From the NCBI GenBank assembly GCA_037951165.1, contig JBBDHG010000008.1, forward strand, positions 997,501 through 1,061,500: 64,000 nucleotides of DNA, written 5' to 3'. The translations under genes and the position numbers were made by a program. Of the stretch, positions 47,570 to 58,740 are shown piece after piece; position 1 is the stretch's first letter; each line of letters begins with the position of its first letter. This DNA comes from Lophius americanus. Lineage: Eukaryota; Chordata; Actinopteri; Lophiiformes; Lophiidae. The notes under the pieces are model-generated. The model ran no database searches. It saw only the letters and a program-made list of their open reading frames with translations, and had not been told where the DNA came from.

Positions 47570-48275
47570 GTTCCCACTCATCTGGGGACTTTATGGGCTC
47601 TGAACCAAAATCTCTCATGAGAATCTCGGAATAATATATTTTTTTAAAGATGATTTGTCTGAATGAAACTTTTTCTCAGTTTGTTTTCATGGATCGGCGC
47701 CACCTTCAGGTCCGTCTGTAGGTCCGGTCAGAGGCCGGGACGGATGGACCTGTGGATCGGTGCCGAGGCTGAGATTAGCGGGGTTGCAGTTTGCTTAAAC
47801 CAGCAGCACCCCTCTGACACCCACACTCGAGCGCGCCGAATCTGACGCCTCCATTACGCGCGGCCGTTATCCAATTCCAAGAGCGACACCGCTGCTGTTA
47901 AAAGAAACACTTCGCAGAATGCAGCATTCACTTTATACGGGAAAGAGATTAAGGAGCCCGTTTACACTCAGGGGCCATTCTGGGTTTGCGGCTGGTTGAG
48001 AAACACATAAATTACAGCCCGCTGGATCCTGGAACCGGAGGACCGTCAGCGGAGGGAGTCGGAGCCAGTAAAAGTTCTGCTGCTGAGACTGGGCCTGTGA
48101 TCGTGACGAGGCTTCCAGCATCTGTCGGCCAGCCGGGACTTAAAAGGCTCCTAATAGGATGATTTGGTGACATCAAGGCTTTTCCCAGCAGCAATGATTA
48201 CATTTGGACTTAAGATCCATGCAAGAATTTGTAGCCCACTAAACCCCCCCCCCCCCCCCCCTCAAAAGGCTTGTC
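47570..48275. other. noto upstream region, candidate distal control DNA
   Basis: Non-repetitive, mixed-GC DNA between the 37-bp satellite and the noto promoter, with a C run at 48245-48261. No exon is recognised; regulatory function is possible by position only. Confidence 0.35.
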
Positions 48276-48460
48276 ATTCAAAGGGTGAGGATGTTTGACA
48301 ATCGCAGCTTGTACTACTCCACCAATTAATTGGATACGTTGTCGGGATGTTGGCTCCTCTCATCTGCTACTTAGAAAGACAAAGGGTCCGCGGGGGGCTG
48401 TTGACACCTCCGTGTCCGTCCGGACTATAAAGGAGGAGGCTCCTCAGAGGAGCAGCAGCC
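48276..48460 (+). promoter_or_regulatory. noto: noto core promoter and proximal elements
   Basis: TATAAA lies at 48426-48431, placing a start site near 48457 and a 5' UTR of about 80 bases. Upstream are a T-box half-site-like TGACACCT (48402-48409, one base from the consensus read on the minus strand), a 12-bp perfect palindrome CCAATTAATTGG (48322-48333) containing TAATTA, the preferred core for Gln50 homeodomains, and TTCAAAGG (48277-48284), a TCF/LEF-like site. The TATA call is directly seen; the factor assignments are inference. Confidence 0.6.
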
Positions 48461-48535
48461 ACTTCCCAGCCGCACCAGGAGCAATAAGAAGTTTTTTTCC
48501 TCCACTTTCATTTTTAAGAAGTAACTCCTGGAAGA

Positions 48536-49492
48536 ATGCAGGCGCCGAACGGACCGATTGGACTTTATGGATATTCCGTGCGTAATTACGCAGCGTCGTC
48601 GCTATACCCGCCTCACCCAATCCGCCAGTGCGACTCCCCCACGAAGCCTCCCAGTGGGAAATCGTTCACTATCGATGCGTTACTCGCAAAACCCGAGGAC
48701 ACGAGCCACTGCAGCACGAGTCCGACCCAATGCGGGGAGAAATATCAGCCAGCGTCTCCACTCCTGCCTCTCGGCGGACACATCGGTTTACCGCCATACC
48801 TCTACTCCCCGAACATGCCGCACAGCCTGCCGGGATACTCCGTCTACTGCTGCCCGTCCTTCGGCTTCCAGCCCTCCTGCAGAGGAGCGTTTTACGCACA
48901 AGGTATATAAAGGCGGTTCTCCTCACATCCAGGAGGCGTCGATCCAGCAGATGATTAAAAACAAAAGTATCCAATCTCGGGTTTTTTTTTGTTTATCTTG
49001 CAGCTTCTATGTCCAAAGTCAACACGGGGCTGCATCCGTTCAAGAGCAAAAGTGGCAAGTCCAAGCGCATGCGCACCAGCTTCACCAGCGAGCAGCTCTC
49101 CAGGCTGGAGAAGGAGTTCGCGCGGCAGCAGTACATGGTCGGATCGGAGAGGTTCCTGCTGGCGTCATCGCTGCAGCTCACGGAGGCTCAGGTAGGAAAA
49201 CTTCAGAAGCCCAGATCATCTCTGAAATCATTTACAAACTTCCATTATCTTCTTTTGGACACGTGACATGAGAACTGCGCCGTTTCTTCCCCCGCAGGTG
49301 AAAGTTTGGTTCCAGAACCGGCGCATCAAGTGGCGCAAACAGAGCCTGGAGCAGCAGCAGGCCAAGCTGGCCAAACTGGGCCTGGCGGCTCCTCCGAAAA
49401 GTCCTGGATCCCAAGGTCACGGAGATGAAGGAGATGAGGAGGATGAGGAGTTCTCCGACCTGGACATCTCCGTGTGTGATGAACCCTGCTGA
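48536..49492 (+). CDS. noto: Notochord homeobox transcription factor (Noto / floating head), complete, 3 exons
   Basis: Homeodomain repressor needed for notochord identity in fish and for node/ciliogenesis programmes in mammals (family knowledge). Exons: 48536-48902, 49004-49191, 49298-49492; phase 1 then phase 0; 249 aa. Residues 43-50 (SFTIDALL) form an engrailed-homology-1-like motif expected to bind Groucho/TLE. The homeodomain is about residues 142-201: it begins SKRMRTSFT, has Gln50 in WFQNRRIKW, and is split by the second intron exactly between positions 44 and 45, a classic homeobox intron site. The C-terminus is acidic (EGDEEDEEFSDLD) and ends DEPC. The first exon has Noto-type features: a short Pro/Ser/Tyr-rich N-terminus and a Cys-containing stretch before the splice. 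The start is the first ATG after a TATA box (about 105 bp upstream). No gene overlaps it. Vent/Vax-type homeobox proteins were considered, but the eh1 motif position and homeodomain sequence fit Noto best. Confidence 0.95.
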
Positions 49493-49805
49493 CCGAAAGA
49501 AGAAGAAGAAGAGGAAGAGGAAGAAGAAGAAGAAGACTATTTTTGTACATATTTGTAAACGGGAGACCCGCGTCTCTGAATATTTAATAGATGTATAGTT
49601 ATTATATATTTTATTTTCTACTCTTCGGTGAGTTCACCTCACGTGTTTGTACATTTGAATGAAATATTCAGATATATATTTTGTGACATTAATGCAGAAG
49701 CTTGTCTCCTCCTTTTTTTTTTTCTCTTATTTCGAGGTAAAAAACAACAACTTTGAACGAACTTTATTTTAAATTGTTTACTTTTATTACGTTGGTGAAA
49801 AGTAA

Positions 49806-50359
49806 CACTGTAAAATATAATAAGATGTTTTTACTTGAAAAAAAAAATAGACGGGAAACTGATTGCTGCAGAATTAATAAAGAAATTTAGACAAAATCTC
49901 ATAAATTTGAGGTAATAAGGCGATTTAAATTTTACATAAAAGTAACAACCAGACATCTTATTATCTTTCCACCTTTTTCTCTTTCTAAGTGTGAAAAGGT
50001 AAATTTGTGTGTCATAAAAATCTATAATTATCATTAACACACATATATCTAGACTGAAAAACTTAAAAAACAATAATAATAAGCTGCTGGGTCTTTTTCC
50101 AACAAAGTAAAAAAAAAAAATCGGGTTATCTTGAAGAATTCAAAATTATAATAATAATAATTATTATTGAAATTATTGAATTTAATTTGACGTCTTGTCC
50201 CGCAAAAAAAAAAAACATTCTCTTAATCAGATCATTTTTAAGTTAAGCTCCACGTAATTATTAAAAATGACAACAAACTAAAATTTCAATATGTTGTAAT
50301 TTTATTCTGACTTAATAAAGTTCAGTAAATTTGAAAACAGCAAAACATTTTTTGCAGTG
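49806..50359. mobile_element. Possible longer relative of the CACTGTAAA MITE
   Basis: CACTGTAAAA at 49806-49815 faces TTTTTTGCAGTG at 50348-50359. The interior is AT-rich with ATAATAATAATTATTATT. The candidate noto poly(A) signal lies inside. Confidence 0.35.
49876..49881 (+). promoter_or_regulatory. noto: Candidate polyadenylation signal for noto
   Basis: First canonical AATAAA on the plus strand after the noto stop codon, about 385 bases downstream. The UTR begins with a GAA/GGA-rich run (49497-49536) and is otherwise AT-rich. Confidence 0.4.
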
Positions 50360-50439
50360 TAGGGATCATTTTTCTAAATCACAGATGAAGCAGATGAGAA
50401 TATTAGAACCTATAATGATATACTACATATAATACTAAA

Positions 50440-50480
50440 CAATATTATATACATATATATATATATATATACATATATCC
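50440..50480. repeat. (TA)n/(CATATA) microsatellite
   Basis: Short AT dinucleotide run. Confidence 0.85.
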
Positions 50481-51968
50481 TCTGTAATGTCACCTGACCC
50501 CCTGACCTCTCCTGATAGATTTTTACCGGGCCTCACATTTTCCCATGGTTCCCCAGGACGTCTAATAATTCTCAGTACATATAGCGAGTGCCAGCGGTAA
50601 GAACATCGGCCCATGACGGCGATAGCGCGTCCGGCAATAAAGATTCTGGAACTAGAAAAAGGACTTATCGAGAGCGCAATCCTCCAATGAGGCCCAACAG
50701 AACCACGGTGGATATCATTGGGATCAGAACGGATCATTCCATATCAACTTTAAGACGTCCATATCTCCGTTTTAAGAATTCATCAATCCAAATGTGGGAG
50801 AAACTGCATGTGTAGATTATTTAACACGTTTTAGATTTTCCGCTTTCCAAACTGACAGAGTTTCAATACAACAATTTAACCACAAGGTGGCAGCGTCGCT
50901 CCTAACAGCTTTTTTTCTTTTCTTTTTTTTTAAATTTTAAGTGCTGCGACACCATCGGTGAGACAATCGATTCACCCGATTGAACGTCGGACTGTGAACG
51001 ATAATTTACGAGTTACTGCAACAACAAAAAAAAGTTCTGCAGCGGTTAAGACAACGTTATCACGATGTCACGTCGTGAGGTCATGACCTAACATCACCAA
51101 AATCGAATCATCTGTGGGTTTTTTTAAAACCCACCCTAAAGGTAAGATTTAATGCAAATCCATCCAGAAGTTCTTCCGTAACAGACAAACAAACAAACAA
51201 AGCGCTAAAGCCGATATGGGCGTAGCGATCGGTATGAGACGGAGGAGAGAGAGTCGTCGGCGTACATGAGCCTAAATGTGGATCTGGACTTTTAATTGGT
51301 TATAAAGCAAAGATTATTCAGTTTCCAAACTTCATGACGGTGAATTATTGGACGGCGGTTGAATCCAGGACAAATAATCCGTGTCTCACGTCTGCGACAG
51401 GAAGTAGTTTGTCCGCGAAATTTTGTTTTTTTAACAAAAAAAAATAAATAAATTCCACATTAATTTCTAGAACGCGTTTGAACTGCGACGCCTTAAACGT
51501 GAGCTAGAAGTATTTCTTTTATTCCACACGTTATATGCTAAATTAGTCGCTATGTGTTTATGTTAGCATTCGGTTCGTTAGCCTTCAAGATTAGCCATTT
51601 GCTAAGTCTTTTTTTTCTTCTTTTTTTTGTGAAGTTTGGCTGAAGACATGAAAGGGGTTATAATAATTAACCGGAGCATTTGGGTTTACAGTGGGCTTTG
51701 TTGAGCCCCTCAGGATTGTAGCCGTCGCTTTCACCCGGCATGTGAGGTCACGGGAAAATGCTGAATCGCCTCTCTTTGTGCTCAGCTTGAAGATGATGAG
51801 ACATTTCCTCCAGAATCTGATCGTCGCTTGAAGTCTGAGGTGGACCCCCCCCCCCCCCTCTGATATCAGATAAGTAAATAAATAACCATCTCGGGGATTA
51901 GCTGGGATCTCCGTAACCCAGCGGTGGTAGGGGTCAGTTTGTCTCGGCGCTGGAGAGCCGGGTCTCAC
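50481..51968. other. Intergenic, no supported gene
   Basis: About 51060-51210 (gcaaatccatccagaagttc then acaaacaaacaaacaaag) resembles a widespread fish repeat. A CTCF-like motif is at 50880-50894. Confidence 0.4.
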
Positions 51969-52209
51969 CGTTTAATCTCTTTAAACAGCCTCCACGCCCG
52001 GACTCGCTGCTTCTCTGTGAGCGGGGGGTCCTCTCGGGCCCACCCATCGCCAGCAGGTGTCTCGTCTCCCCTCCATTCACCGCCGACATCTCTCCGTCAG
52101 GTGGAAGAGGACTCCCGCTGTCGGCTGAAGCCCGGCTGGCAGACATGAGGGATGAAACAGGAGAGAGGACGGCGTGAAGAAAGGATTGGGATGTAGCAGA
52201 TGAATCCAT
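51969..52209 (-). other. Candidate orphan coding exon
   Basis: The minus-strand frame starting MDSSATSQSFLHAV, Ser/Gly/Arg-rich and not low-complexity, is open from an acceptor-like cccag just upstream of its ATG and ends at a strong donor (AACG followed by gtgaga at 51968). About 80 codons. No homology recognised and no partner exon found; chance cannot be excluded. Confidence 0.2.
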
Positions 52210-53195
52210 CAGAGCAGCTAACTGGGCTGGTCAACCTGAAAGTCCTCTGGGGAACAGTCGTCTCCAACCGAGGAGGCTGATGGGAAAATAAAGGAGGTAT
52301 TTGGAATGCGCCAAATAAAGATTGACTGATTGTTACATTTACTTGACTTGCATTTAAATGTTTTTTTGTTGGTGTTTTATGAAAAGATTACATTTTTACG
52401 CCATGAAATCTGGTACGACTTCCACAAAAGCCGACAACTTCACTTTTGCAAGACTCAGTTACGTTGACATGAACCGATAGAGTCGAGTTTACGCGTTTGT
52501 TGGATAAAAGCTGGACTTAAATTAACATTTCTGGTACTTTTCCCCTTTTTGTATTGAAAAGTGTTTTTAACGTGATCCAACGGGTTTCTTTCGGCGCCAA
52601 GCAATTCTGTTGGGCCTAATTTATTTGGGTTGGATAAACTTCATTTATTTGGGTTGGATAAACTTCATTTATTTGGGTTGGATAAACTTCATTTAGTAGA
52701 TTTATGTTGCTATTGTAAAAATGTGTTGAACAAACTAAACTTTAATAAGGTTGGATTTAATCCAAGTAACCAAGTTGAATGAACCTCATTTACATTAAAT
52801 TGACCCAACCCAATGAAATTAAGTTAGATCAACACAGAAGCTTAATATTAAAAGACACTATATGGAGATAGCTTCCGTTCAAAACATTTTACGGAAAGAG
52901 TTGGCGGGGTTTTTTTAGTATAAAATCACAAAATCGTTCATAACCTTCTCTTTGAATTATTACTATTTCTATTAAATCTCTCGTCAATTTTCCTTAAAAA
53001 TTTTAATTCTGCCTATTTAGATTTTTGAGACTTAAAGCTCACATCTTATAACTCAGTAACTTTGCAGCTGTGGAAATGAAAAGCTCATTATAGGCTTTGA
53101 ACGAATCCCATCCTGTTTAAAAATGTTGACTCTAAAGATAAAGAAGTGCAAGAAAAAAAAACTTTTTTTTTCTAAAAGCTCCTCTCGATCCTGAA
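52210..53195. other. Intergenic, contains a 24-bp triplicate
   Basis: No gene seen. Short tandem repeat at 52620-52694 with unit ttatttgggttggataaact followed by tcat, three copies. Confidence 0.6.
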
Positions 53196-53197
53196 AA

Positions 53198-53419
53198 TCA
53201 CAAAAATGTTCCCAAAGAAGAATTAATTGTCAGGTCACAGAGGTGATATCCCGAAAAAACCTGCCAGCAAACATTGGCATGTGGGTCAATATTTAACGTA
53301 GCCAGTGGCATCATGTCTATGCTATAGAGTAAGGGGCCAAGTAAGGAGCCCTGAGGGACACCACGGGTCAACGCGGCCAATAAGGAGGAAGTTGGGAAAA
53401 GTAGGATTTCTTTTGGCAT
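53198..53419 (-). mobile_element. L2-like LINE reverse-transcriptase fragment
   Basis: Minus-strand frame with TRGVPQGSLLGPLLYSIDM followed by MPLATLNIDPHANV, matching the RGVPQGS-x-LGPLLFSIYMLPLG block of L2-type elements. The YADD catalytic motif is decayed. Truncated at both ends. Confidence 0.75.
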
Positions 53420-53836
53420 ATTAAAGTAGGTGAGGACTTACTAAACAGAATTATTTAACTTGATAAAGTCAAAAAAATAAAAAAATAATGAGGGTCAAAT
53501 TAAAACGGACTATTTTAAATGAAAAACATACAAGTTTTGGTGTTTTTTTACTGCTAAAAAGTTTTTAAAAAGTTTCTCATTTCATGCTGAATTCAGAATA
53601 TCTAATATGATAAATTAATATATGGCCCAAAATTAAAGGGTTACTGCCAAAAACATTTGTCTCCACAGGCTTGATATGGCGGGTGGCCAAAAAAAAAAAA
53701 AAAAAGAAATTCCCTCAGACAGAAAGTAGAGATTAAAAATAAATACATCTATGTATAAATACTTTTGGGATTTCTGTCATCGGAGGCAGCTTACAGTATC
53801 AAAGAGAGAAGTTTAATAAACAGTAACAAGGCTGAT

Positions 53837-53870
53837 CTCTCTCTCTCTCTCTCTCTTGCCCCCCCCCCCT
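53837..53870. repeat. (CT)n run followed by C run
   Basis: Simple repeat; the flanking frames near 53880-54366 have no recognised product. Confidence 0.9.
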
Positions 53871-53879
53871 TCAGTCCGA

Positions 53880-56800
53880 TTAGGGCTGAAGGAGCAGAAT
53901 TTGTGTAAAAAAAAAATGTAAAAAAAAAATCAGAGAGCCGTTTCTGATGTGATCAGTCAGGGATGTGAGCCCCCACCACCCCCCCACCCCCCATCCTCCT
54001 CCTCTCGCCACAGCCCAACCTAATCCCATTGAGGGAAAGAAAGAAGCAGCCAGAGGCCTGAGAAAACCTGGAGGGTCCCGGGGAGGCCAGGCGCTGGGGT
54101 CACCAGGCTCATCGTCCCAATTAGCACAGAGAACCTTAGCGGCTGGAGACAACACAACGCCGGCCGGGTTCTTAAGGCTCTGTTCTGGTGTCTTCATTCC
54201 GTCTCATCACTTGTGTCGTCCCAGTGCCGGATTTTCTACCGGGGGCGTTTTTCAAATTTTTGGTACGGATTCATTCTTTTTTGACACCAACATCCTGAAT
54301 GTCGTTTCATTTCTCCTCATTGTTTGTCTTATTTTACCAACAGGTCATTTTGAAAACCACTTCTGAGAATCAAATTAAACCAAAGGAGAACATGGGGACA
54401 AATTCTAAGGAAAGTTCCTCATACAGCTTTAGCTTTGTTTTGTTTTTTTAAACATAAAGTCTCTAAGCGCTGGTTAAAAAAAAAAAAATGGATTTTTTTT
54501 TTAGACTTGAGGTGAAGTTCAATCAGTTTTATGATTCAGTCATTCTATCGTACTTTAAAACATAATAAACGTACAAATAAATGTGAAACCCTTCCAAGGA
54601 TCTGCCATCACTGACCCACCACCAAACCGGTCCTGATGTATGATGTTTCAGGGCAGCAGAACCTTCTCTCTCTGAACCTGCTCTCATCTGTGAGGAGAAC
54701 GGGGAGCCAATGGAGAACCTGCCAGTTCTGGTGTTCTGACTGTGAGCTGAGGTCCCACCAGAGGACGTCTGGCCCTAATCCTTCCCCCATGGGGACTGGT
54801 TCTGACAGTTTGGTCAGAGACATCACAGCAGTAGCCGGTTTGTACGGTTCTGGCAGTTTTCCTCCTGTTCCTCGTCACACTGAGGAGCAGAAACCACTCC
54901 TGCTGCTGGGTTGTTGTCCTTCTATGGTCCAGTCCGTCTCTCCTGGTGTAACGGCCCGTCTCCTGGCATCTCCTCTACGTTCCTGAGACTGTGCTGGGAG
55001 ATGTTGCAATCTGTCCTGGTGCTGAACTCCTTGTGGAACCCGAACGGGCTGCAGGTACCACATCATGGTACCAGTGGAGACAAGGACACCAGCAAAATGT
55101 AAAACTAGAGAGAAGTCAGTCAAGAAGGACAAGGAGGGAGAAATGGACCGTGGCCACCACTTCCAGAACCAGGACCTAGTGTTGGACATGATCCAAATAA
55201 CTTAGATGGGTCAAATGTAACTTATACGGACCCGACCCAGTTCATACGGTTCAAACCCAGATATGCTCAATTTAGAACCAATCAAAATACAGAGTAAAAA
55301 TTTTTAAAAAAGACTAAAGTCTAAAGTTCTGGCTAAATTGTCCGTTATCGTTATTAGAACTGAATGACATCACTCCTCACAATCTCTCAAACAAACCTGC
55401 CTTTGGTCACATGACCCGGTTCAGCAGCATAATGCACCTCTGAGAAGGTGTGAAAGTTCTCATGGAGAGCAATAACCCGCAGCTCCAGCAGAGGAGGACG
55501 CTCTTCATCCACCCAGCGCAGCTTTTAGGGTCGCTTTTAAAAACCTGCTTTGCATTTTATTTGGGGGGGGGGCCCTTGGCTCCATCTAATAGTCATTAGC
55601 TTTCATTACCGGCGTTTGAAGTGGGAGCAGGTCTTTGTCCCGCGGTGAAAAGGCTCGCATTTGAGATGAACAATGACTTCTGACGCCGCCGACGCCGCCG
55701 ACGCTAACGGGAGGAGCTCGCCTGAAGTTCCCCTGATGTTCGGACGACGGACCCCTTTCTCCAGCAGGAAGCAGCAGTTCCTGTGAGACCCCTTTCAGGA
55801 CAAACACAAGTGTGGCCCCTCAAAAACTTCAAATCAATAAATGCATTTAAACCCAACTTAATTAATCTTAGTATCTTAGCCTACTTTAGCGGGTTTGACG
55901 CCGATAGATTAATTTGACTCTGACCGGAGCGCCATCGTTATCTTAGATTAGTTCGTATCGAGCAGAATAAATGAGCAAAGTTTAGTAAATAAAGAGAAGA
56001 TCTAATATTTCCTTAAATTTATGTTGCTCAACTTAGTTTAGCCAGACTTTCATAATCCATGTTCAACAGATCATTTTGAGTTTAGATAATCCAGTCATGG
56101 GGGGGCCGCAGAAACTGTCGCTTATTTTCATCCTGATGGGGTTTTTTCACTAGACGTACGCTTTATAGACAGTCCCGAAATGCCCCCAATCCCCTGCGTT
56201 GTGCAAGCAAACCCCATGATTGAGCTCCTCAAATTAAACGCAGATATATTAAGTCCAGAAAACTGTGTTTTTTTTGTTAAAAACGTTCACTATTAAAGTA
56301 AATAGTGGCCCTGAGACGTTTGGAGATATATGGAGATAGAAATATACAACACCAGTTCTTCCTCACAGTGAGGAAGAACTGGACCGACATTCTAGGTCCA
56401 GGTCTTTTTTTAATTAAAGACGTCATGATATTTAACAATCGATTCATTTGCTCAGAAACTTGTTCATAACTACTTCAATTTTCTTTTTTTTTATAGAAAT
56501 ACCATAATGTTCTTGTTATTCTACACAGTTCTTGCGGGACCGGACCGGGAGTACTCGCCGTTTGGACCAGTTGGATAGACAATGGAGGCAAAACGTGCAA
56601 AAAATGGGATTTTGACCCTATGGAAGGAACTTGGCTGCACATTACCATCTATGTCCACCAGAGGGAGCTGTATGCACGTGCACCAGCCTTTATCTGCGAC
56701 ACAAATCAATGTTTGTATTAAAATATTCATTCTCCATTCATTCATTTGTTCGGTAAATCCAACATGGCGGCCTCCACTAGGAAACCAGGATCTGCTCTAT

Positions 56801-57500
56801 TAGGAAATTCAAAAAGGCCTTTTTCTAAACAAGTATTTAAAAAATATATTTGTACTTTAAGCTGAGAGTACACACAAAATACCTAATTATCAATATTACA
56901 TTCTATTTATTCACATGGATACCACTAAATACCCCTTAAATCTTACGCACTGAACCTTTAAGTACATTTTGATGATAATTCTTTCATACTTTTACAAAAG
57001 TAGTAAGTTTGAGTATTTTTGAGTATTGCTGAGTATTACATTGCACCATTCATACTTTTATTCTATCTGAATACTTCCTCCACCACTGAACTGGTACTAT
57101 TACTCCATCTGTTACATCCCATACATCCTATTTCCAACGGTTTCACCTCCAAATACAGAAATAGTAGTAATAGACTATAAGTGTTAAGTAATAGAAAATA
57201 AATGTAGTATTTTTAACATTTATAAACCCGGACAAATATTTCCTTTAAGGATGTTTTGAAGGACAAATAGAATTTTTACAAGGATAGGAAGAATCTATAT
57301 ATTTTTTTCCAATGTGTGATTGGTGCCAGGAGACGGGCCGCTACACCAAGAGAGCTGGACAGGTCAGTAGAAGAACAACAACCCAGCAGCCTGACTGGTA
57401 TCTGCTCCTAAGTGTGAGGAGGAACAGGAGGAAAAGGAGGAGAACTCTCAGATCCTTACAGAATGACCTCCAGCGGGTTACTAGTGTGATGTTTCTGAGG
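53880..57500. other. Intergenic, no supported gene
   Basis: Several mixed-composition frames of 60-130 codons occur, but none shows a domain, and none has consistent splice signals. CTCF-like motif at 56655-56669. Confidence 0.35.
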
Positions 57501-57508
57501 AAACTGTA

Positions 57509-57954
57509 AGCAACAGACTGCATGAGGGCGGGACTTCCTCTACTGGGACCTTCAATCGTCTTCACCAGAGAACAGCAGCATAAAATGACATTTAATTAAA
57601 TAACCTTATTGAAATGAAAGATATCTAACTCAAATATCGGGTTAATGCAACGTTATCGGTTAAGCCTGGATTATGAGTCTATATTAATTTGGATTTACAT
57701 AACTGTGTTTTTTCTCTCCTGCATGAACTAATCGAGGACAAACTCCAGGTTCAGGGTTGATGAAGCCGTTCAATCGAAACAGTCAAGCAATCAGCGAAAA
57801 ATCCGTGTACTCCATTCAGGCGGTACCAAGCACCGATGAATATGGTAGCATGAGGAAGGCCGTGGGGCGGCCAAATCAATGTTTGGAGCACCGATTTCCA
57901 AGCAACAGAAAGCAACAGACTGCATGAGGGCGGGACTTCCTCTACTGGGACCTT
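57509..57954. repeat. Perfect 44-bp direct repeat, 402 bp apart
   Basis: 57509-57552 and 57911-57954 are identical; both contain caacagactgcatgagggcg and gggacttcctctactgggac in order. Flanks are unlike each other. Confidence 0.9.
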
Positions 57955-58664
57955 TGCTCAGAGCCCAGACCACCAGTGGAGCTCTGATTTCCAAAACGGA
58001 TCGGTTGGTTTGTCGGGCTAACAAATGTCATCACTTGTTTATCAGTACGGTACCAGCAGTAACGCTGGATGGAAACACAAAGTCCGGGTTGGCGACCCTG
58101 GAAGCGAACGGCCAAAAGACGATAAAGTGTTGATTTTAAGTTCTACCTGCTAAAGTTCACTAAGATCCCATTCATGTCGTAAACTACATTTATAGCACTG
58201 ATCAACTCCCAACGCTCATGTTTTTAGAACGTGAGAGCGCTTATTTGTTTTTTTTCTCCTGGCCGGGGTCGAGGTGGAGGTGGGATGTTTGTTTATTCTG
58301 TCGGGGAGGAGGGGGGGGGGCGATCAGGCGGAGGAGCGGAGTTCCTTACAGGTGGCTAAGTGGCCGCACTTCTCATCCAGGTGATACAACCGCAGAGACG
58401 TGCGACTTTTCCCATCTCCTTATAATGGGCTGAAATTCTCTGAGTATTTAAGTGAGATAGATTAGCTGAGCACACAGCACTAACGCAAAACAAAATGACC
58501 AATTAGTTTATTAATGAACGCAGGAGGTGAGGGGGGGAGGGAGGAGAGGGAGACCCCAGACGGCAGAGGGCTTCATGTTGGTAATTAGAGCAACTTCATT
58601 TTGTATGTCATTTAAATTCAAATTTCTGTGGTTTTTTTCCAGACAAAATTTGAGTTGAAGTAAC

Positions 58665-58737
<73 letters not shown>
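58665..58737. repeat. (TA)n microsatellite
   Basis: About 70 bases of AT dinucleotide. Confidence 0.97.

Positions 58738-58740
<3 letters not shown>

Noticed and set aside
48901..48911. TATATAAAG-like sequence as a second noto promoter
   Set aside because: It overlaps the exon 1 splice donor, and the frame continues cleanly across the splice; coincidence is simpler.
53880..54366. Opposing frames of 105 and 133 codons
   Set aside because: Pro/Gly-rich from C- and G-runs, no domain, no consistent start context.
54600..55190. Cluster of overlapping frames on both strands
   Set aside because: Phrases resemble decayed intergenic or repeat DNA; no domain and no preferred strand, so no gene called.
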